64,000 nucleotides of DNA from Streptomyces sp. SS1-1 (GTDB taxonomy: Bacteria > Actinomycetota > Actinomycetes > Streptomycetales > Streptomycetaceae). The DNA lies in contig NZ_WBXN01000004.1 of the NCBI RefSeq assembly GCF_008973465.1, positions 4,380,501 through 4,444,500 of the forward strand, read 5' to 3'. The notes below the pieces were generated by a model. It ran no database searches. It was not told the DNA's origin and saw nothing but the letters and a program-made list of their open reading frames with translations. The translations under genes were made by a program, and so were the position numbers. Positions 58,697 to 64,000 of this stretch are shown here, piece after piece (within the stretch, counting starts at the first letter, position 1; the number at the start of each line of letters is the position of its first letter).

Positions 58697-60361
58697 GTGA
58701 GTCAGCACAGGCGCCGGGCACCGGCGAAGAAGGCCCTGAAGAACACCTGGGTGCTGATCGTCGCGGTGGTCCTCGTGACGGTCGGCGCCGGCGTGGGCAT
58801 CGCCCTCCTCGTGAGCGGCGGCGACGACGACCGGGCCGGATCGGGACAGCGGTCCGCCTCCGGCGCCTCGGAGGGCGTCCCGGCCGGGTCCGACGGCGCC
58901 ACCCCCTCGCCCAGCCGGACGTACCCGCTGTCCAAGGCGCCCGCGACGATCCCCGCCGTGCGGTCGCACACCGCCGCGCGCGGGCCCGGCTGGCGGCCCG
59001 CCGACAAGAACCGCGTCGTCGTCAGCGACGACGAGCTCGCCGACGAGGGCAAGCTCATCGCCGGCGAGCTGGGCATGGACTACGCGGGCCGCAAGGACGA
59101 CGTCCGCGCCGGAGACGTACGGCTGTCGCTGAACGACGACGAGGGCGCGAACCCGGAGTCGTACACGATGACCGTCCGCGACGGGCGGGTCGTCATCAGC
59201 GGACCCGGCGAGGCCGGCGTCTTCTACGGCACCCGGACGCTCAAGCAGGAGGTGCACGGCGGCGGCACCGCGCCCGAGGGCGTCGTGCGGGACGAGCCCG
59301 CCAAGCCGGTGCGCGGCCTCATGCTCGACATCGCCCGCAAGCACTTCACCGCGGACTGGATCGAGGACCGGGTGCGGGAGCTGGGCGACCTCAAGTACAA
59401 CCAGCTCGGCCTGCACTTCTCCGACGACCAGGCGTTCCGCATCGAGTCCACCTCGCACCCGGAGATCGTCTCCAAGGAGCACCTCACCAAGGCGCAGGTC
59501 CGCAAGATCGTGAAGCTGGCCGAGAGCCGGCACATCACGGTCGTCCCGGAGATCGACTCGCCCGGGCACCTCGGGGCCGTCATCGCCGCCCACCCCGACC
59601 TCCAGCTGCGCAACGTGAACGGGGTGGCGACCCGCGGCGCCGTGGACATCTCCAAGCCCGCCGCCGCCGAGATCGTCGACGACCTGCTCAACGAGTACGC
59701 CGGGCTGTTCCCCGGGAACCAGTGGCACCTCGGCGGCGACGAGTACCAGGCGCTGGTCGTCTCCAACCCCGAGGCGTCCTACCCGCAGCTCGCCCGCGCC
59801 GCCCGGGACGCCTTCGGCGCCGGCGCCGGCGTCGCCGACCTCGCCACCGCGTGGGTCAACGACCGCGCCGACACCGTCCGCGCCCACGACCGCACGCCCC
59901 GCGCCTGGAACGACGGCTTCTTCCGGGACACCAAGGTCACGGTCGACAAGGACGTCCAGGTGGCGTACTGGACCGGCAAGGAGATCGGGGCCCGCACCCC
60001 GGACCAGTACCTCGCCGAGGGACGCAAGGTCATCAACTACAACGACGAGTTCCTCTACTACGTGCTCGGCGAGCCGCAGACCTTCGTCTATCCGACGGGC
60101 GAGCGGATCTACCAGCAGTGGACGCCGCGTGTGCTGCGCGGGACCACGGCCGTCCCCGCCAAGTACGACGGCCAGATCCTCGGCGCCTCCTTCGCCGTCT
60201 GGTGCGACATCGCGAGCGCGCAGACCCAGGCCCAGGTCGCGGACGGCATCCGGATGCCGCTGCGGGCGATGATGCAGAAGACGTGGGACCCGGGTGAGCC
60301 GGACCTGTCCTGGGCGCAGTTCAAGGCCCTCGCCGACCGGCTGGACCGCCCCGCGAGTTGA
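58697..60361 (+). CDS. Beta-N-acetylhexosaminidase (GH20)
   Basis: 554 residues. An N-terminal signal anchor (WVLIVAVVLVTVGAGVGIALLV), a Gly/Ser/Pro-rich linker, a GH20b-type domain and the catalytic barrel: ARKHFTADWIEDRVRELGDLKYNQLGLHFSDDQ, PEIDSPGHLGAV and the catalytic Asp-Glu pair in WHLGGDEYQ. It should release GlcNAc from chitin or cell-wall-derived fragments, as a membrane-anchored or released enzyme. GTG 58697 starts SQHRRRAPAKK. Confidence 0.93.
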   Translation: MSQHRRRAPAKKALKNTWVLIVAVVLVTVGAGVGIALLVSGGDDDRAGSGQRSASGASEGVPAGSDGATPSPSRTYPLSKAPATIPAVRSHTAARGPGWRPADKNRVVVSDDELADEGKLIAGELGMDYAGRKDDVRAGDVRLSLNDDEGANPESYTMTVRDGRVVISGPGEAGVFYGTRTLKQEVHGGGTAPEGVVRDEPAKPVRGLMLDIARKHFTADWIEDRVRELGDLKYNQLGLHFSDDQAFRIESTSHPEIVSKEHLTKAQVRKIVKLAESRHITVVPEIDSPGHLGAVIAAHPDLQLRNVNGVATRGAVDISKPAAAEIVDDLLNEYAGLFPGNQWHLGGDEYQALVVSNPEASYPQLARAARDAFGAGAGVADLATAWVNDRADTVRAHDRTPRAWNDGFFRDTKVTVDKDVQVAYWTGKEIGARTPDQYLAEGRKVINYNDEFLYYVLGEPQTFVYPTGERIYQQWTPRVLRGTTAVPAKYDGQILGASFAVWCDIASAQTQAQVADGIRMPLRAMMQKTWDPGEPDLSWAQFKALADRLDRPAS

Positions 60362-60438
60362 CCCGAACGCCTGCGCACCCCCGTACGAATGTGGTGTATT
60401 CGGCCCGAGCCGACACCGATCAGCCGGGGGGACGCCGG

Positions 60439-60942
60439 ATGGGCTACTGGGGTTACTTCGTCGTGGGCCGCGGGGAGCGGCCGCTGGCGGAACGGGACGC
60501 GCTGTCCGGCGCCGAGGGGATGACACTGCGCGAACGGGCGCCGGACAACTGGCAGGTGTGGGAGTACCCGAGCGGGGACGCCGGGATCGCGAGCATGAAC
60601 GACCTGGCCGCCGAGACCGGGGCCCCCGCGCTGTTCGGCTATGTGATGGACAGCGCCTGCGTCGTCGTGGAGGCGGCCGCTCCGCACAGCGGCGCCTGGA
60701 CCACCTGTCTGGCCCGGGCCGCGACGGCCCGCCTCCTCGGCGCCGGGGAGGACGGGCCCTCCCTGGAGGACTACTTCCTCGAACCGGCCGACGCCGCCGA
60801 GCGGGCCGTCGCCTGGGCCGCCGAGGCCGGGCACGAGGTGAACGCCGGCGCGGTGCTCGACGTACTGACCGCCGAAGCGGACTCCGTGGCCGAAAACCTC
60901 TTCTTCCGGCTGCTCGACCGGCTCGGCGTCGTCCCGCTGTGA
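60439..60942 (+). CDS. Conserved hypothetical protein
   Basis: 167 residues, soluble. Begins MGYWGYFVVGRGERPL, then MTLRERAPDNWQVWEYP and ALFGYVMDSACVVVEA. The mixed alpha/beta sequence with an acidic C-terminal half recalls small actinobacterial proteins of unknown function. ATG 60439 follows GGGGGGACG. Paired hairpins follow the gene. Confidence 0.72.
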   Translation: MGYWGYFVVGRGERPLAERDALSGAEGMTLRERAPDNWQVWEYPSGDAGIASMNDLAAETGAPALFGYVMDSACVVVEAAAPHSGAWTTCLARAATARLLGAGEDGPSLEDYFLEPADAAERAVAWAAEAGHEVNAGAVLDVLTAEADSVAENLFFRLLDRLGVVPL

Positions 60943-60977
60943 CACTCCCGGGCCGTCGCACGCAGTAAGGGGAAGTG

Positions 60978-61024
60978 CGGGCTCCGTGAGAAAGGAGCCC
61001 GACTGGGGCCTGTGCGGGGGCCCC
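60978..61024 (+). terminator. Two tandem stem-loops
   Basis: CGGGCTCC (60978-60985) with GGAGCCCG (60994-61001), 8-base loop; then GGGGCC (61005-61010) with GGCCCC (61019-61024). Together they lie 36-82 bases after the gene at 60439-60942. Confidence 0.55.
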
Positions 61025-61058
61025 GATCCTCGGAGATGACCCGCTTAGGGAGGCGTGG

Positions 61059-61652
61059 ATGAGCCTGGTGGAACTGATCGCTCAGGCCGACGAGCGCGGA
61101 CTGGCCGCCAGCGGGTTGGCTTGTTTGGATCGGTGCGTGCCGCTGCTCGGCGGTGACGACGAGGTGTTGCGGCCGCTGTGGGCGAACCTCGCGGCCGACG
61201 GCGACCCGGCCGCCTGGGGCGCGCTCCTCGAACAGGTCCGCGCCAAGCTGGGCGTCGCCGAGGTGGTGGACGACGAGGACATCGAGGACGAGGCCGCGCT
61301 GCTGGCCCGCCGGATGCTGGCCGCCGCCCCCGCCGTCCGCTCGGCCGCCGAGGCCCGCACCTGGGCCGACGCCTGCTCGGTCGCGTCCCTCCAGATCCAC
61401 CGGCTCCTCGACCCCGGCCAGGACGACGGGACGGACGGGGCACTGGAGTCGGTGCGCGCCGCCGACGCGGGCGACGCGCGCCCCGAGGGCGTCTCCCCGC
61501 TCGTCGCCGCCGAACTGCGCCGCCAGGTCAGCGTCCTCGAACTCCTCGACAGCCACGGGGCCGGCGGGGTGCGCCGCGCCCTGGAGGTCTCGACGGAGGG
61601 CCGCCGCGTCCTGCGCGCGGTGGTCTCCCGCCGGGCCCGCGGCCGGGGCTGA
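61059..61652 (+). CDS. Conserved hypothetical protein, alpha-rich
   Basis: 197 residues, predicted helical and acidic: MSLVELIAQADERGLAASGLACLDRCVPLL, VVDDEDIEDEAALLARRML and a basic tail VVSRRARGRG. No known family was recognised. ATG 61059 follows GGGAGG. It may belong with the next small gene, since both are short plus-strand genes between hairpins, but no shared function is visible. Confidence 0.72.
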   Translation: MSLVELIAQADERGLAASGLACLDRCVPLLGGDDEVLRPLWANLAADGDPAAWGALLEQVRAKLGVAEVVDDEDIEDEAALLARRMLAAAPAVRSAAEARTWADACSVASLQIHRLLDPGQDDGTDGALESVRAADAGDARPEGVSPLVAAELRRQVSVLELLDSHGAGGVRRALEVSTEGRRVLRAVVSRRARGRG

Positions 61653-61801
61653 GGCCGGCGGGCCGGGCTCGGCGCGCCCAAACCCCGCTTGCTGAGGGAG
61701 TCCTGTGCCCGTTTGGGAATGCCGTGCGACGGTCCTGCGCGGGTCCGGGGGAGTCGCCGGAAACGCGTGACGGATCGCCGGGCGGGCACGCTCTCCAGGG
61801 T

Positions 61802-62194
61802 GTGACGACTCAGCAGGAGACCAGGCCCGCGGCGGCGACCAAGCCGGTCCGGTGGGCGGCGGACATGGTGGCGACGATGCGCGAGGGGGCACGGCTGCGC
61901 CTGGACTACTCCGAGCAGAGTCTGTGGCGGGCCGACCGCGTGATCGAGGGACTGCGCCGGGAGGGGACGCCGTCGGCCGCCGCGGCCCATGTGCTGCGCG
62001 GCCTCGGCGCCTACGCGGGTGAGGTGATCGCCCGCCGGACCGGCGGAGAGTGGTGGACGTCCGGCGGCGACCACTGGATCCGTACGCCCGACGGGCGGCT
62101 GTGGGACCCGATCGACGAGGCCCGTCGCTGTTTCACCGGCGACGGGTCGCTGCGCCTGCTGTGCCGGGACGCGACGGGCGGGGCCCGCCGCTGA
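61802..62194 (+). CDS. Small conserved hypothetical protein
   Basis: 130 residues. A short polar N-terminus (TTQQETRPAAATKPVRWAADM) leads to an alpha/beta core: YSEQSLWRADRVIEGLRREG, LGAYAGEVIARRTGGEWW and IRTPDGRLWDPIDEARRCF. It resembles streptomycete DUF6278-type proteins, assignment uncertain. GTG 61802 is the likely start although its ribosome site is weak; ATG 61865 is an alternative. Confidence 0.66.
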   Translation: MTTQQETRPAAATKPVRWAADMVATMREGARLRLDYSEQSLWRADRVIEGLRREGTPSAAAAHVLRGLGAYAGEVIARRTGGEWWTSGGDHWIRTPDGRLWDPIDEARRCFTGDGSLRLLCRDATGGARR

Positions 62195-62203
62195 CCCGGC
62201 GGT

Positions 62204-62233
62204 GCGGGGCGCCCGATCGGCCGGGCGCCCCGC
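62204..62233. terminator. Bidirectional stem-loop terminator
   Basis: Perfect 12-bp stem (62204-62215 with 62222-62233), loop of 6 bases, between convergent genes. Confidence 0.8.
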
Positions 62234-62242
62234 TGCCGTGGG

Positions 62243-64000
62243 TCACGGCGTGAGCGTCTGCCCCAGGTGGGCGCCGGACGGCGTGCCCAGCGGAGTCCTG
62301 CTGAGGATGACGGTCTTGCCGAAGCCGGGGCCCGCGCCGCCGCTCGGGACGTACATGAGGATGCCGTTGCCGGCGTCCTCGCCCTCGACGCCCATGACCA
62401 GGTCGGCCCGGCCGTACCCGGTCAGGTCGGTGAGCGACACGGACGAGCCGGCCGTGTCACCGGACTCCGAGACGCCCGGCACCCCGGACGTGTCCTGGGA
62501 GAACGCGACCGAACCGGCGCCGGTCAGGCCGGACGCGGTGCCCTTGAGGAGCACCGACATACCGGCGTTGGACCGGTTGCCGGAGCGGCTGATGTCCTCG
62601 CCGGGCAGACCGACCAGGGCGTCCGCGTACCCGTCGGCGTTCTGGTCGGCGACCGACACCGAGCCGCCGAAGGCGTCACCGGCCTCGTTGGAGCCGGGGA
62701 CGGACGCCGTGTTCTGGTGGATCACCTTCATACCGGTGGTGGTGAACCCGGCGGAGGTGCCGAACAGCATGGTCACCTGGCCGCCCGTGGCGGCACCCGA
62801 CTCGGCGACGTACGGCTGGCCGATGACGATGTCGTCGTACCCGTTGCCGTCCACGTCCCCGGCCGCGACCGCGCGCCCGCCCTTGACGGAGAGGACGCCC
62901 GCCTTGGTCAGGCCCGTCGCCGAACCGGCGAAGCGGACCACCCGGCCGATACCGCCGGTGTCACGGTAGTTGAGGGCCACGTCCGCGTAGCCGTCCCGGT
63001 TGAAGTCGCCCGTGGCGGCGTCCAGGTACGCGATCGCGCCGGTGGCCGAGGTCAGCGTGCCGGTGCTGGTTTTCCCGCCGGTGAGCCGGGCGTTCCAGTT
63101 GCCGCCCCTGCCGGTGCCGGCCGCGAAGACGTCCGCCGTGCCGTCGCCGTCGAAGTCGCCGACCGCCACGGTCGAGCCGAGCCTGGCGCCGGTGGCCGTG
63201 ACCGAGCCCGAGGTGGTGTACGAGAAGCCGGAGTCCAGCGCCGGGCCGTACAGCACGGTGACCGCGCCGCGGTCCGCGTGGCCGCTGGTGTCGTCCTCGC
63301 CGGGCACGCCGATCGCGAGGTCCGCGTAGCCGTCGCCGTTGACGTCGCCCCACGCCGTGGCGGTGCCGAACGCGTCGCCGGACTCGTGGGAGCCGGGCAC
63401 CCCGGTGCTGCTCTGGCTGATCGTCCTCTTCGCCGCCAGGACGGGACCGGCGGTGCCACCCGGGACGACGGTGACGGTGCCGCCGCCGCTCAGCGCGCGG
63501 GGCGTGCCCGCGGCCAGGTCGGCCAGCCCGTCACGGTCGGTGTCCGAGGTGGGCAGGGCGTGCGAGATACCCGGCGTCGCGGCGAGCTGGGCGATCCGGG
63601 ACAGCTTCGGGTACAGGTTCGCGCCCGGGCAGGCCGTGGAGTTGGTGTCCCGGTGCCCGAGGACCCGGGGCAGCGTGACGGAGGCGCCCAGCGGGAACTT
63701 GTTGCCGCTGGCCCCCTGCGGGACGCCGGACGTCAGAGCGACCTTGCCGGTCGGGTCGATGCCGTACATCCCGAACTTCCAGGCCACGATCCGGGCGATG
63801 GCGTCCAGGCCGGCCTTGGTCGGCTGGGCGCTCTCGAAGTTGCCGATGTACGAGATGCCGACCGTGTCGGTGTTGAACCCGGCGTCGTGCGCCCCGATGA
63901 CCGGCAGGTCCATCCCGCCGCTGCGCCCCTCGAAGATCTGGCCGCAGCGGTCGACGACGAAGTTGTAGCCGATGTCGAAGTAGCCCTGGCTGAAGTGGGA
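62243..64000 (-). CDS. Peptidoglycan amidase with FG-GAP propeller (5' end beyond window)
   Basis: At least 585 residues are in the window; the start lies beyond 64000. The N-terminal part is an amidase/PGRP domain: YFDIGYNFVVDRCGQIFEGRSGG, TVGISYIGNF and the metal-ligand end GHRDTNSTACPGANLYPKL. Seven FG-GAP repeats follow, each with a calcium-binding DxDxDGxxD-like loop (DTDRDGLADL, DVNGDGYADL, DFDGDGTADV, DFNRDGYADV, DVDGNGYDDI, DQNADGYADA, DLTGYGRADL). Seven repeats fit a complete propeller. The protein likely cleaves or binds peptidoglycan outside the cell. A signal peptide would lie off the window. Confidence 0.9.
   Translation of the reverse strand, partial: SHFSQGYFDIGYNFVVDRCGQIFEGRSGGMDLPVIGAHDAGFNTDTVGISYIGNFESAQPTKAGLDAIARIVAWKFGMYGIDPTGKVALTSGVPQGASGNKFPLGASVTLPRVLGHRDTNSTACPGANLYPKLSRIAQLAATPGISHALPTSDTDRDGLADLAAGTPRALSGGGTVTVVPGGTAGPVLAAKRTISQSSTGVPGSHESGDAFGTATAWGDVNGDGYADLAIGVPGEDDTSGHADRGAVTVLYGPALDSGFSYTTSGSVTATGARLGSTVAVGDFDGDGTADVFAAGTGRGGNWNARLTGGKTSTGTLTSATGAIAYLDAATGDFNRDGYADVALNYRDTGGIGRVVRFAGSATGLTKAGVLSVKGGRAVAAGDVDGNGYDDIVIGQPYVAESGAATGGQVTMLFGTSAGFTTTGMKVIHQNTASVPGSNEAGDAFGGSVSVADQNADGYADALVGLPGEDISRSGNRSNAGMSVLLKGTASGLTGAGSVAFSQDTSGVPGVSESGDTAGSSVSLTDLTGYGRADLVMGVEGEDAGNGILMYVPSGGAGPGFGKTVILSRTPLGTPSGAHLGQTLTP

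Noticed and set aside
1..64000. tRNA, rRNA, IS element, integrase or CRISPR array
   Set aside because: No cloverleaf-like sequence with CCA-type ends, no transposase or integrase motif, and no regular short repeat-spacer array was found by reading. The 22-bp repeats at 33574-33639 have no spacers.

Overview
The window is a gene-dense, very GC-rich stretch with strong G/C bias at third codon positions, frequent GTG/TTG starts and overlapping stop/start codons. Gene content (DUF6350, ALF repeats, DUF2690, an SCO4848-type small membrane protein, TM2/DUF2752 proteins) points to a Streptomyces or close relative. From memory, the gene order resembles the core region around SCO4812-SCO4866 of S. coelicolor; I could not check this by alignment. 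No tRNA, rRNA, insertion sequence, prophage, CRISPR array or large biosynthetic cluster was seen.

Layout. 1-5.5 kb: a DUF6350 membrane protein, a proline-rich membrane protein and the overlapping purine genes purN-purH. 5.5-8.5 kb: three minus-strand genes for an exported ALF-repeat protein with a fresh 147-bp internal duplication, a secreted protein of unknown role and a DUF4064-like membrane protein. 8.7-13.8 kb: folD, a DUF3017 gene, two paralogous HTH-plus-membrane-segment proteins and malate dehydrogenase. 14.0-17.2 kb: a three-gene cassette of unknown function sharing a Gly-rich GNGIA motif. 17.4-24.6 kb: an osmoprotection operon, with betaine aldehyde dehydrogenase, a GMC choline dehydrogenase-like protein and a three-gene glycine betaine ABC importer. 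24.6-28.7 kb: an AhpD-like protein divergent from a MocR/PdxR regulator, a decayed DMT transporter gene, and a YgiB/YgiC-like pair. 28.7-30.3 kb: glyA behind a ZTP riboswitch.

30.4-33.6 kb: an ECF sigma factor/anti-sigma pair and two paralogous surface proteins. The two transcription units carry matching promoter elements, and three 22-bp direct repeats lie behind the sigma gene promoter. 33.7-35.5 kb: trpS and a 2'-5' RNA ligase-like protein. 35.5-39.8 kb: a compact set (DprE2, DprE1, PAP2 phosphatase, UbiA transferase, GtrA) that parallels the mycobacterial decaprenylphosphoryl-arabinose pathway. 39.7-47.6 kb: a YihY protein, D-Ala-D-Ala carboxypeptidase, SCO4848-type protein, metallophosphoesterase, orphan peptide-binding protein and a two-component system. 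47.7-54.4 kb: an MMPL exporter with a TetR regulator, a DCC-protein operon behind paired palindromic operators, a VOC protein, a TM2-DUF2752-TM2 cluster and a Uma2 remnant. 54.4-57.8 kb: sdhCDAB. 58.0-64.0 kb: an OHCU decarboxylase, GH20 hexosaminidase, three small conserved proteins and a truncated amidase with an FG-GAP propeller running off the end.

Several genes converge on one-carbon and purine metabolism: purN, purH, folD and glyA are folate-linked, and glyA is under a riboswitch that reads the purine intermediate ZMP/ZTP. The likeliest under-described material is the DPA-like cluster, the sigma-factor regulon with its repeats, and the GNGIA cassette.
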